Source of the DNA: Bacillota bacterium
GTDB lineage: Bacteria > Bacillota > Clostridia > Tissierellales > Tissierellaceae
Assembly: GCA_023388495.1 (NCBI GenBank)
Contig: JAEWGC010000037.1
Coordinates: 62,001 to 126,000 of the forward strand
DNA: 64,000 nt
Reading direction: 5' to 3'
A program made the position numbers and the translations under genes. Positions 1-8,559 of the stretch are shown here, in pieces. Under the pieces are notes generated by a model, which saw only the letters and a program-made list of their open reading frames with translations, did not search any database and was not told the DNA's origin. Numbering within the stretch: position 1 is the first letter of the stretch; each line of letters starts with the position of its first letter.

Positions 1-600
1 CCTAATCCTAACTCATCTTGTATGTACTATATGCCATGTAATATTCCTAATCCTTCAATATATAAACCATCTTTAGAATATAGAGTGGATGTCCCAATTA
101 ACTTGGCAAAATCTTTGGAAGGAAAGTATTTCGTAGGTTATGCAGATAATCTTTCATTTGGCAAGGGTACAAGCGCTTGGGCTAGACTATTTAATCCTCC
201 TAATTCTGGAGTTAATTTGCATGTAACAGTTTGGACTATAAGTGATGTTTCAGATTCCCCATTTAGAGTACAGGTTTGGTTTAATGCAATTCCTCCCGGA
301 ACTCCTCAAGAATCCTCCCTTGTCACTCCAGCAAATCTGGCATTTTGTCCACCTCCAAGTCCAAAAGTTAAATTGCAATATGCAACAAATGTATCTGGAG
401 ATCCAGTTGGCGGCGTGAAAGCTTTTGTAAGACGTGGTCAACCTGAGACTACTATTATAGATGATGAACAAGGTAAGTTTATTTTTCCACCTGGAGGATC
501 TTTTTTAGTATTTCTATCTAATCCAGAAACACCTGACGTAGAAACTAGTGGAAGAGTTGCTTTTGGTTGGTGGGAAGAACCGATATGTAATAGTAGATAA
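1..600 (+). CDS. DUF6143-like hypothetical protein, 5' end outside the window
   Basis: The frame is open from base 1 (the first codons read PNPNSSC) through the ATG at 22 to the TAA at 598-600, so the real start is probably upstream of the window. The visible part is about 199 residues, soluble, and rich in Pro, Gly and aromatic residues. It contains FNPPNSGVNLHV, KVKLQYATNVSG and an end with FPPGGSFLVFL and AFGWWEE. From memory this resembles the DUF6143 family of spore-forming Firmicutes, whose function is unknown. No signal peptide or membrane segment is visible in the part present. It converges on germination operon 1. Confidence is high that it is a gene and moderate for the family. Confidence 0.7.
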   Translation, partial: PNPNSSCMYYMPCNIPNPSIYKPSLEYRVDVPINLAKSLEGKYFVGYADNLSFGKGTSAWARLFNPPNSGVNLHVTVWTISDVSDSPFRVQVWFNAIPPGTPQESSLVTPANLAFCPPPSPKVKLQYATNVSGDPVGGVKAFVRRGQPETTIIDDEQGKFIFPPGGSFLVFLSNPETPDVETSGRVAFGWWEEPICNSR

Positions 601-617
601 TTTAATAACTTTTAAAT

Positions 618-663
618 AAATTACCTGTCCTTCCTATTATAGAATGGCAAGGACAGGTAATTT
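618..663. terminator. Bidirectional terminator hairpin between convergent genes
   Basis: A perfect 15-bp inverted repeat, AAATTACCTGTCCTT at 618-632 and its complement at 649-663, separated by 16 bases. It lies between the stop of the plus-strand gene (600) and the stop of gerA (680), so it can serve both strands. The arm ends supply short A/T tails rather than a long T-run. Confidence 0.75.
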
Positions 664-679
664 ATGAAACCCATATATT

Positions 680-2104
680 TTACTGTCTTTTTTTATCTTT
701 AGTTTTCAAATATGAAGCCCTTTCTTTATCAAATACTATATTAGAATAGAAGAACTTCATAATATCTCTTAAATTGAAAGGGGCTACTGGTGCAGTATAT
801 GGAACTCCAAAGCTTGTAGCTGAAGCTATCCTTATAGCTATAATATTGATCCCCATCATAAATCCAAAAATCCCAAATGTAGCTGTAAAAATTAACAACA
901 TATACTTTAATAGTCTAATAGGATTCATAATACCATAGTCTGGAGCTGCAAAAGAAGACATAGAAGATAGAGATATAATAATTACCATCAAAGGACTTAC
1001 AAGACCTGCAACTACAGCCGCTTGACCTATAACTATTGTTCCTACTATCCCTAAAGCAGGACCAATTTGTCTAGGCAGCCTTATACTTCCTTCTCTCAAA
1101 AGTTCCCCGATAAGCTCCATAATCAATGCTTCCAAAAATGCATTCACAGGAACTGCAACTCTTGATGAAGCTAGGGCTAATATATATTGGGAAGGAAGAA
1201 AGTCAGGGTGATAGGCTACAACTCCCACATATATAGAAGAAAGAGTAAGAGTTAATATAATTGAAGATATCCTTAGAGTCTTAACAAATAGAGATATATG
1301 TGAATTCTCATAATGGTCCTCTCCTGCATCCATAAATTCTACAAATGTAAATGGAGCAACAAGAGCAAGATTGCTACCATTTATTATTATACATATCCTC
1401 CCATCCAGAATATGTCCACATGCAGAATCTGATCTTTCAGCAATCCCCATTTCTGGGAAAAGGGGAGACTTCCCTAATATGAGCTTTTGTATATGACCTG
1501 ACTCTAACACTCCGTCAATATTTATATTTTCTAGCTTTTTCTTTATAAAGTTAACAATTTCTGTATTAGCCACATCTTTAAGATAAACTAAGGCTACATT
1601 TGTTTTTGTTCTTTCTCCTATAGAGAAATGTACTATAGATAACGAAGGTGCTTGAATTCTATATCTTATTAGGGAAAGATTGGTATCTAGATTTTCTGTA
1701 AAAGAATCCTTAGGAGATCTAAGGGCAGTCTCTATTTGGGGAATATCTACACTTCTCTTTTCGACTTTTATTGTATTCACTTTGATAAAGCTTTTATCTC
1801 CAGGAATAAAAACAACTGTGTTCCCCTGTAAGACAAAGCTTAGAATATTATCTTTTTCTTTTTCTATAGAAATATTATCTGAGTATATTATAGAATTTGC
1901 AATTTTATCTGCACTTAATGGTTCTCCTCCATTATATGAGAGTATTGGTTTGATTATTTCTTCTGAAATCCTTACCCTGTCAGTTATTTGGCCTATAAAC
2001 AATATGTAGATGTCCAATTCATATACCGTGAGCTTTCTTACTATAATATCTCTATTTGAAGAGTTTATATTTTGTATAATATCTAATATATCCTTTTCAT
2101 TCAT
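680..2104 (-). CDS. GerA-family spore germination receptor subunit A (operon 1)
   Basis: Germinant receptor A subunit of the spore inner membrane, 474 aa. About 250 soluble N-terminal residues are followed by four or five membrane segments (roughly 275-455) and the family end motifs GQAAVVAGLVSP and SFGVPYTAPVAP. It is the last gene of operon 1 (B-C-A). Its ATG overlaps the gerC stop by one base (TAATG), suggesting translational coupling. One oddity: the membrane-domain motif reads AREGVP or GREGVP in the two other copies in this window but SSRVAVP here, so the usual E-G pair is lost. With the frameshift in the neighbouring B gene, this suggests a diverging or decaying receptor. Confidence 0.93.
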   Translation of the reverse strand: MNEKDILDIIQNINSSNRDIIVRKLTVYELDIYILFIGQITDRVRISEEIIKPILSYNGGEPLSADKIANSIIYSDNISIEKEKDNILSFVLQGNTVVFIPGDKSFIKVNTIKVEKRSVDIPQIETALRSPKDSFTENLDTNLSLIRYRIQAPSLSIVHFSIGERTKTNVALVYLKDVANTEIVNFIKKKLENINIDGVLESGHIQKLILGKSPLFPEMGIAERSDSACGHILDGRICIIINGSNLALVAPFTFVEFMDAGEDHYENSHISLFVKTLRISSIILTLTLSSIYVGVVAYHPDFLPSQYILALASSRVAVPVNAFLEALIMELIGELLREGSIRLPRQIGPALGIVGTIVIGQAAVVAGLVSPLMVIIISLSSMSSFAAPDYGIMNPIRLLKYMLLIFTATFGIFGFMMGINIIAIRIASATSFGVPYTAPVAPFNLRDIMKFFYSNIVFDKERASYLKTKDKKRQ

Positions 2105-3258
2105 TATTCTGTCACATCCTTATAATTTTCCTTTACCTTGGTGTTAATGAGGTTAAAGCTGGTTATTTTTGACTTAACATGGACATTAAAACTAACATTT
2201 GGGTATTCCTCTATCCAATTTATAGTTTTATATATTTGAGGGTTATCTGCTTTGAAATATCTAGCGAATCCAAAAATATCACTCTTGAATTCTTGTTGCG
2301 AACGCTCTATTGATGAAATAACCTCTTCTTTCACCTTATTTGCAATTATAGTTTCTAACTCTTTAACGGTTTCTTTAGAAATAGACTGTCTAGTATATTC
2401 ATAAAGAATCATAGAGTTTAAATCTAGGTTTACATCTATATTAATTTTATTATCAACTACTGATGTAGTTATTTTTTTCTTTTTAATTTTAGTCTTTATA
2501 GATAATAGATTATCTTTGTTTTGAGGATTAGGTATGGTTTCATCATGAGAGGCTTTATTGTTAATTAAATAAATAGTCCCTGTGCTATCACCAGCTTTAA
2601 TAACTCCGATAAACTTTGAATCTTTTATTACTGCAAGTCCTAGATATTCTATTGTATCTTTCTCTTTTTTTATATAAGGAAGAAGAAATCCTATTTCTTT
2701 AAAAGAAATATTTTGCCTCACATTTTGAATCGTCGTATATATTGAAGTTCCACCCCTTTCTAAATATCTTACTATATCTTGAATACTATGACCTGTAGAT
2801 ATATCATTCAGTACCTTTTCTTTAAATAACTCTTCTGTATGCTGTTCACTTATAACCACAAGGGCTGATGGCCTAAAGCCTGATATAAAGCTGAATCTAT
2901 TAATATACGATTCCAACCCTATTTCTTGTGCATATTCTTTAGAGATAACAACTGATATTACAGAACCAGAGAAATCCATAGTGGGTATTTTATAGTCAAA
3001 ATTATATCGTGCTTCTTCAAAATCCTTACCCATAGAATTAAATTGATATACATCAGTAATGGAAGCAGTACTACCAATTTTATTTGATGATGATACTAAT
3101 TGAGCTATTTCACCGTTAAAGATGATATCCCCGTCTTTTTTATCAATGCCTAAAGACAATGTAATACTTCTTTTATTTATATCTTCATAGTCCCAACACC
3201 CCGATAATACTAGTACAAGCAATAATAAAAATGATATTTTTCCTATTTTACCTCTCAT
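2104..3258 (-). CDS. Ger(x)C family spore germination lipoprotein (operon 1)
   Basis: C subunit of a GerA-type germinant receptor, 384 aa. A short hydrophobic signal ends in the lipobox VLSGC, followed by WDYEDINKR; the GCWD start is typical of Ger(x)C proteins. The C-terminal half carries the family pattern, with a FKSDIFGFARYF stretch near residue 330 and a final beta-rich region. The ATG at 3258 has AAGGTGAAG upstream and overlaps the end of gerAB by 11 bases; the stop overlaps the gerA start. It is expected to be acylated and anchored on the outer face of the spore inner membrane. Confidence 0.93.
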   Translation of the reverse strand: MRGKIGKISFLLLLVLVLSGCWDYEDINKRSITLSLGIDKKDGDIIFNGEIAQLVSSSNKIGSTASITDVYQFNSMGKDFEEARYNFDYKIPTMDFSGSVISVVISKEYAQEIGLESYINRFSFISGFRPSALVVISEQHTEELFKEKVLNDISTGHSIQDIVRYLERGGTSIYTTIQNVRQNISFKEIGFLLPYIKKEKDTIEYLGLAVIKDSKFIGVIKAGDSTGTIYLINNKASHDETIPNPQNKDNLLSIKTKIKKKKITTSVVDNKINIDVNLDLNSMILYEYTRQSISKETVKELETIIANKVKEEVISSIERSQQEFKSDIFGFARYFKADNPQIYKTINWIEEYPNVSFNVHVKSKITSFNLINTKVKENYKDVTE

Positions 3259-4332
3259 ATTTCTTCACCTTCGTAATAATAAATAATATTAATGGAATTA
3301 TCATTAGTGTAATAACACTTAAAACTGTTGCAGTATTTGGTAGTATTTCAATTTCACTAGGGGTTTTAGGTAGCCATGATATAATAAACACAATAATTAT
3401 AATAAATAAAACGCTTATATTAGAAGATGCTTTTTTAAAAATTTTTTTGATTGTTGTAAAATTAAAAAAGCTACTATACAAATATCACAAAACAAGTTCA
3501 TAGTCCAAAATATGAAATAATAGCCATCTAGTCTTCTTAATATCTCTAAATATACTAAATCTATTCCTTTCAACACTTTAAATAATGATGCACTGTAATA
3601 AGTCACATCTTCAACTCCAACAACAGCTATGGTGGACTCTACAACAAAGATATATAGCATACCAATAAAGATTATAGATAAAATTGAGTACTTAATAATA
3701 CCCTTATTTTTTTCTTTACTCAAGGGGATAAACATAATGATTTCTGGACCTATAAATGGAAGGAAAAGATTAAAAGAAGCTTTAGAATACTTTATAATGT
3801 CTTCTGATCCAAATATTGGTTTAATGTTTACGAGCTCACCCTGAGTAGCTAAAATAATTTGTATAACCATAAAACCAATTATCACAAAGATTATATAAAT
3901 TTCCGATAGCCTTGCAATTGTTCCTAGATCTTTCGTAATTCCATATCCAGCAACTAACAATAAAAATAGACTTATTGACCATACAGGTGTATTAGGTAAA
4001 AAGACTAATGTTACAATTTCTGAATATGCTCTTACTAAATAACTAAAAAGTATTATAAAATAAACTATATATATAATAGTAATTAACTTTCCAAATGTTT
4101 TTCCTAAAAGCTTTTGACCATATTCAAATACTGTTTTATTCTCATGATTGTATCCTAGATATGATATAAAATATGTAAATAATGCAACAATTACAGTATT
4201 TATAAGAAGAGGTACCCATGCACCTGTTCCCGCCTCAGTTGCGGCTCTATTTGGTAAGTTAATGATACCATAACCTATTACTACTGCAAAAATCATAAAA
4301 ACTATTTGTCTATTTGTAATCGATTCATTCAT
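3248..4332 (-). pseudogene. GerAB-type germination permease, split by a frameshift (operon 1)
   Basis: Spore germination permease of the APC fold, the B subunit of operon 1. The first frame runs from ATG 4332 (GGAGG seven bases upstream; MNESITNRQ) and stops at 3415 after about 9 membrane segments. The missing C-terminal part (last helix, ending KVKKYER) is open in the -1 frame down to 3248. Joining them gives about 361 aa, the normal family length (the other copies are 370 and 371 aa). The switch lies at A7-T5-A6 (minus strand, about 3432-3449), with A_AAA_AAA in phase for -1 slippage. It may be a pseudogene, an assembly error in a homopolymer, or a frameshifted gene. It overlaps the gerC start, so operon structure is intact. 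Confidence 0.85.
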
Positions 4333-4360
4333 CCTAATCCTCCAATATTTGTTTGTAGAA

Positions 4361-4390
4361 TAGTATTTCATATAGATTAGGAAAATATGT
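4361..4390 (-). promoter_or_regulatory. Candidate sigma-G-like promoter of germination operon 1
   Basis: On the minus strand, ACATA (4390-4386), an 18-base spacer and AATACTA (4367-4361) resemble the forespore sigma-G consensus (about GNATA / CATACTA). It sits about 30 bases upstream of the gerAB start codon. This is a pattern match only, but timing would fit, because gerA operons are forespore genes. Confidence 0.35.
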
Positions 4391-4408
4391 ACTATTAATA
4401 GATACATA

Positions 4409-4513
4409 ATGATATTAATAACCTATAAAAATGGAGCAAAAACTCTTAATACGAAAGGATACGGTGTTGAAGTGGGAAATCCAGCTGATTATATTATAAT
4501 AGACGCCATTTGA
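4409..4513 (+). pseudogene. C-terminal relic of a cytosine-deaminase-like amidohydrolase
   Basis: The plus strand reads in frame through NGAKTLNTKGYGVEVGNP, then ADYIIIDAI and a stop at 4511-4513. This is the C-terminal signature of CodA-type cytosine deaminases and related amidohydrolases, where the last metal-domain helix is followed by GxxxGxxADLIILDA. Only about 30 codons remain, with no ribosome binding site and no upstream catalytic domain, and the relic overlaps the leader of gerAB on the other strand. It is most simply the remnant of a deleted gene. Confidence 0.6.
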
Positions 4514-4656
4514 TATAGATTAAAAAATTAAAGCATCCCTTTGAACATTAAATCCAATACGTTAAGGCTCCTCATATTCAACACTTTCATATTTTGATTG
4601 TCTGTAAACTAATTACCACTTATAGAAGTAAATGTTTTCTTGCTGATATTTTTAAT

Positions 4657-4701
4657 AAAAAAGGAGAATTATTCATTAAAACAGAATAATTCTCCTTTTT
4701 T
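4657..4701 (-). terminator. Intrinsic terminator of the YkvI-like transporter gene
   Basis: An 18-bp inverted repeat, AAAAAAGGAGAATTATTC (4657-4674) and its complement (4684-4701). On the minus strand the hairpin ends in a T-run. It lies 18 bases below the stop of the transporter gene (4719). Confidence 0.85.
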
Positions 4702-4718
4702 TAGTTCTATATTGAAAT

Positions 4719-5846
4719 TTAATTAGATTCTTCTCTTACTACGTATTTATTGGAAAACACCTTATTATCTTTAACCTTTGCCTTACTATTTTTTATTAAA
4801 ATAACAGTAGTTAAAATCATTATAATAATACCACCATAACCTATAAGAGGATATATGTAACCAATCAGGTTTGTGAAACCAAGCATACTTGCAGCTAATG
4901 ATATTACTGAAATAAATAGAATTATTGTTTTGTTTCCAATCTTGTTAAATACAGGGCTCTTGGAAAATCTTACATATACCCCATAAAAACATGAAATTGC
5001 TGTAGAATAAAGCCCAAGGAATAAAACAACAGAGTATATAGATCCCATAGTACTTGATATTGACTTTGCTAGTTCAACCATAGGTAAATCTGCGTTTCCT
5101 ACTATATGTATATTCCTAACAAGAGCAAAGTTAAGTGCAATAGCACAAAGCCCCAATATTAATCCTCCAAACACTGAACCTTGTAAAATACTTTTTTCAT
5201 CATCAGCCATTTGTCCCATAGAAACTAATATAGCGATAGAAATTATAAGGTTAAAAGAAACATATAATACTCCTGATAATGACCAATGTTTAATAAGAGG
5301 ACTAGCGTTAATTACAACTTCTTTAGTTGCATCTACAACTGTCATAGGATTAAGCATGTAATAAATACTCATTCCAAAGGCAGTTACAACCATTACTGGA
5401 ACAACAGCAGAAAGAGCCTTTACAATTCCATCTAGTCCAGCTAAAAGACTTATTATTAACAAAATAGTCATAAAAACACTACCCACAATCATTGGTACTC
5501 CCAATAATTGATTAAAATTAGTACCAGAAGCTGCTATCATAATTGTTAATGTTCCAAACAATGTAAAGGTAATTAAGATATCTGCAAATATTTGAGGAAT
5601 TCTAGATTTACCAATTGATATCACCTTTTCATAATCACCACAATTTAATCTCTTACCTAATAACATAGGAATATAAGCAAAAGCAATAAATAATGCAGTA
5701 GCTATTGTAAGAGAAATCAGTCCCTTATCCCTAAAAGCAGAAAAAAATTGTAAAATTTCTTGTCCTGAAGCATATCCTGCTCCTATTACTGTACCTACAT
5801 AGGTCGATGCAATTCCAAATGCTGTTAATCCTTTTTTCTTACTCAT
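4719..5846 (-). CDS. YkvI-family membrane transporter, probably for an amino acid
   Basis: Integral membrane protein, 375 aa, with about ten hydrophobic helices and the N-terminal motif GTVIGAGYASGQEILQFF (residues 18-35). This matches the YkvI family of LeuT-fold-like transporters. The substrate of the family is poorly defined. Here the gene stands alone behind a tandem glycine riboswitch with its own terminator (5911-6156), so glycine or a glycine-linked amino acid is the natural guess, and the protein could be an exporter that relieves excess. The start ATG 5846 follows AGAGGAGG. A terminator follows the stop. Family call good, substrate inferred. Confidence 0.85.
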   Translation of the reverse strand: MSKKKGLTAFGIASTYVGTVIGAGYASGQEILQFFSAFRDKGLISLTIATALFIAFAYIPMLLGKRLNCGDYEKVISIGKSRIPQIFADILITFTLFGTLTIMIAASGTNFNQLLGVPMIVGSVFMTILLIISLLAGLDGIVKALSAVVPVMVVTAFGMSIYYMLNPMTVVDATKEVVINASPLIKHWSLSGVLYVSFNLIISIAILVSMGQMADDEKSILQGSVFGGLILGLCAIALNFALVRNIHIVGNADLPMVELAKSISSTMGSIYSVVLFLGLYSTAISCFYGVYVRFSKSPVFNKIGNKTIILFISVISLAASMLGFTNLIGYIYPLIGYGGIIIMILTTVILIKNSKAKVKDNKVFSNKYVVREESN

Positions 5847-5910
5847 AAAATACCTCCTCTTTTGTAAATAAATTTAATCTATTATTCTATTAAGGCAAAT
5901 GCCTAATATA

Positions 5911-5975
5911 GACAAAAAACAAAAAGACAGAGGGTAAAATAGCATAATAATATATGCTACTCTCCCCCCTGTCTT
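5911..5975 (-). terminator. Regulatory terminator of the glycine riboswitch
   Basis: Minus strand: AGACAG (5974-5969), a G-rich and A-rich stretch, then TAGCATA pair with TATGCTA and CTGTCT (5930-5925), followed by TTTTTGTTTTTTG. The 5' arm is the 3' end of the second aptamer (GACAG), so folding of the ligand-bound aptamer would disrupt the terminator. This predicts an ON switch. Confidence 0.75.
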
Positions 5976-6156
5976 CTATATCTGAAAGTTTCTTCACCTA
6001 TGTAAATTGCTTCTTCGATGCTTGACTTAACAAGTCTCTCCAGGGCTGTGTCAGATTATTGTCTTGGACCTGAGAGTTTCAGTAATAAATTGAGTGCTAT
6101 TTCTATTCTTTGCTCCATCGGTTATCAAGGCTGATATTTCCAATAATCCTCATCCA
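5958..6156 (-). promoter_or_regulatory. Tandem glycine riboswitch
   Basis: The minus strand carries two successive aptamer-like units. The first runs from about 6154 and includes GATGGAGCAAAG and AAACTCTCAGGTCCAAGACA. The second begins GGAGAGACTTG near 6042 and includes CGAAGAAGCAATT, GAAACTTTCAGATAT and AGACAGGGGGGAGAG. These are the conserved boxes of glycine riboswitch aptamers (GGAGAG, CCGAAGNNGCAA, CTCTCAGG, GGACAG), joined by a short linker. It precedes the YkvI-family transporter gene and ends in the terminator described separately. Confidence 0.85.
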
Positions 6157-6177
6157 CTTATTAAATTGTTATTATCA

Positions 6178-6206
6178 ATTTTATCAGAAAATAAAACTTA
6201 TTGCAA
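6178..6206 (-). promoter_or_regulatory. Promoter of the riboswitch-transporter unit
   Basis: On the minus strand, TTGCAA (6206-6201), 17 bases, then TAAAAT (6183-6178). It is placed about 20 bases above the first aptamer and just downstream of the stop of the gerAB gene at 6220. Confidence 0.55.
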
Positions 6207-6219
6207 CAGTATTATAAGA

Positions 6220-7332
6220 CTAAGACTCACCAGAAATCCTTTTTCTCCTAAAGAAATAAACTATTAACATAATTAATGGAATGACTACTATGGATGTAAT
6301 TGATACTATCTGTACAATTGTACTAATAGGTTCTGGGACTGCTAGTAAACTTCGTCTATCCTTTATAAAAATTACAATAGCCAATGTAATGATAGATACT
6401 GGAATAATAAAGTCTTGACCTTTTCTATTAGTAACTTTTCCTAAAGCTATTGTTGTAAAATAAAGATATCCTGATATTTTTATTACATTCCCCATTATCC
6501 AGGAGGTTATATATAATGAGTCAAATCCTTGGATTTCCCCTATATTAATCATTCTAGCAAAGGTAAGAAATGGAAAATTCACATGTTTTGTAAACTCTAT
6601 TCCCAAAGTCATCTGAGTTGCAACTATAAACACTATTCCTATAAGTATTGAATATATTACAGATTTTACGAAAATCTTATTTAAGTCTTCTTTGGTTTTT
6701 AAATTTGGAGTTATCATAATTAGAACCATTATATCAAAAAACCTTATGGAAAGATCCATAGATCCCTTGTTTATTTCTCTAAATGTGGACTCACTAAGAA
6801 TTGGCAGTAATTCTATAAAATCATAGTTTTTATATCCCAATATTATAATTAGAAAAATCATACCTATAATAAAAGGAACTATTATTTCACCGAGTCTAGC
6901 TATTGTCTTCAAACCCTTAAATGCAATATAACAACATGTTAATATCATAATAGAAGCACTGAACCAAGTGGGTGTTAAGGGAAACAAGGCAGCATCTAAT
7001 ATCTCAACTGATGTACCTACAAATAGAACATTAGTAAATAGAAAAGTAAGGGTGTAAAATATCCCTATTATCCTTCCAAGGAACTTTCCCATGATTTTTT
7101 CTGCAAACTCCAATAGATTTAGATTATTAAACTTATTGCTCAAATAAACTAAAGGAAAACCAAATATCATAGTATAAATTATTGATAGTAATGATACAAT
7201 CCAGATATCTTGATTTCCTGGTGGAGCATTAACTGCTGGCATATAGGTTAAACCTACCATGATCCTATATACCACTATCAATAATAATATCTGATTATAA
7301 GATAATTTATCTATATTCCTCACATTATTCAT
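6220..7332 (-). CDS. GerAB-type spore germination permease (operon 2)
   Basis: B subunit of a germinant receptor, 370 aa, the full family length, with about ten hydrophobic helices of the APC superfamily fold that is thought to bind the amino-acid germinant in the spore inner membrane. The early motif reads VGLTYMPAVNAPPGNQDIW. It ends in a basic tail (FFRRKRISGES). It is the last gene of operon 2 and starts 1 base after the gerC stop, with AAAGGTGA as ribosome binding site. Unlike the B gene of operon 1, this copy is intact. Confidence 0.93.
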   Translation of the reverse strand: MNNVRNIDKLSYNQILLLIVVYRIMVGLTYMPAVNAPPGNQDIWIVSLLSIIYTMIFGFPLVYLSNKFNNLNLLEFAEKIMGKFLGRIIGIFYTLTFLFTNVLFVGTSVEILDAALFPLTPTWFSASIMILTCCYIAFKGLKTIARLGEIIVPFIIGMIFLIIILGYKNYDFIELLPILSESTFREINKGSMDLSIRFFDIMVLIMITPNLKTKEDLNKIFVKSVIYSILIGIVFIVATQMTLGIEFTKHVNFPFLTFARMINIGEIQGFDSLYITSWIMGNVIKISGYLYFTTIALGKVTNRKGQDFIIPVSIITLAIVIFIKDRRSLLAVPEPISTIVQIVSITSIVVIPLIMLIVYFFRRKRISGES

Positions 7333-7333
7333 A

Positions 7334-8554
7334 TTATTTCACCTTTACTTTATTAATAGGCGTATTTATTAAACCCGTTCTTATTATATGGGTATCAACT
7401 TCTACTCGGATTTCTGCCCCTGAAAATATTTCATCCCAATCATCCTCCAAATCCTTCCACTCTTTTGGATATCTTCTATGAAGTGCTATACCAAAGCCAA
7501 ATATATCTAATTTATAATCTTTTTGTACTTTTTTAACAGCAGCCCTAATTCCTTCTTCGATTGCTCGTGAACAAGCTTCTTCCATTATTTTAATATTTTC
7601 TTCTTTAGATATATCTATATCACCTACAACCTCACCAATAGATGATCTTAACTTAACTTTAGTCTTAAGTACTATCTTACCATCTATTATTTCCACGTCA
7701 TTTTTAGTCTTATTTTTGATTATAACCACTGAGCTTAAATCATTTAATTTAGTCTTAGCTTCTACCTTTGAATCTCTAGGAGTAGGAAATGTTATGATTC
7801 CTCCTGTTATATTATCTAAAACAAAATTTAAAGCCTTAGTATCATTTCCATTTAAATAACCTATTAAATCTTCATTTTTGAATATGGCTGATCCCATAAC
7901 TGATAGTTCATAGCCCTCCCTCTCAGTTATTTGCGAAGCCTTGTTAATTTCCTTTTTATCTCTTCTTTCTACTACTCCTGCTATAGGATTATGTCCGTGA
8001 TGATAATAATGCTTAAGAAATTCTACAAAATTAACGTCCACAGTTTTCGGATTACTTTTGATATTTTTAACAAGTTCAGAAACATAATTTGCTGGTATTT
8101 GTTCCAATCCTGGATTAATTCCTATCACTTCATAAGCCTTTGCTTCCTTTGCAATTAAAATATATGCTGTCTCTCTTTGTTCCCTGTCTCTAAACAACTC
8201 ATCTATATAACTAACCAATCCCATTTTAGCAAAATCCTCTCCAAAGATAATAATCTTATTATGAGATGCAAATATACGTCGGTCAAATTTTAAGGTAATA
8301 TCCCTAAATGCCTCATATATATTGTTTCCAGTACCTTGTACATATTTAACCGAAACACTTTCCCCACCATTAGCTTCATTCTGTGAAGATGTGGGATTGA
8401 TAACTTCTGCTGTTAATAGTACTTTTTCATTTTCTATATCAAAACCCATAATTAATGAGATGCCAAGCTTATCTAATTCCCTCGCATCCCAACACCCTGT
8501 TAGAACTATAATTAATATGGCATATAAAATTAAAAGATTGATATCTCTCCTCAT
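7334..8554 (-). CDS. Ger(x)C family spore germination lipoprotein (operon 2)
   Basis: C subunit of receptor 2, 406 aa. The signal peptide ends in the lipobox IVLTGC, followed by WDARELDKLG, the family start. Three mixed alpha/beta domains follow; near the end KLDIFGFGIALHR and a final VDTHIIRTGLINTP are typical of Ger(x)C. The ATG at 8554 lies 5 bases past the gerA stop, and its Shine-Dalgarno (GGGGAGG) is made by the last codons of gerA. Confidence 0.94.
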   Translation of the reverse strand: MRRDINLLILYAILIIVLTGCWDARELDKLGISLIMGFDIENEKVLLTAEVINPTSSQNEANGGESVSVKYVQGTGNNIYEAFRDITLKFDRRIFASHNKIIIFGEDFAKMGLVSYIDELFRDREQRETAYILIAKEAKAYEVIGINPGLEQIPANYVSELVKNIKSNPKTVDVNFVEFLKHYYHHGHNPIAGVVERRDKKEINKASQITEREGYELSVMGSAIFKNEDLIGYLNGNDTKALNFVLDNITGGIITFPTPRDSKVEAKTKLNDLSSVVIIKNKTKNDVEIIDGKIVLKTKVKLRSSIGEVVGDIDISKEENIKIMEEACSRAIEEGIRAAVKKVQKDYKLDIFGFGIALHRRYPKEWKDLEDDWDEIFSGAEIRVEVDTHIIRTGLINTPINKVKVK

Positions 8555-8559
8555 ACTGT

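Noticed and set aside
3231..3503. Plus-strand frame of 90 codons
   Set aside because: It is the reverse of the gerAB/gerC overlap; no ribosome binding site, and the minus strand explains the sequence.
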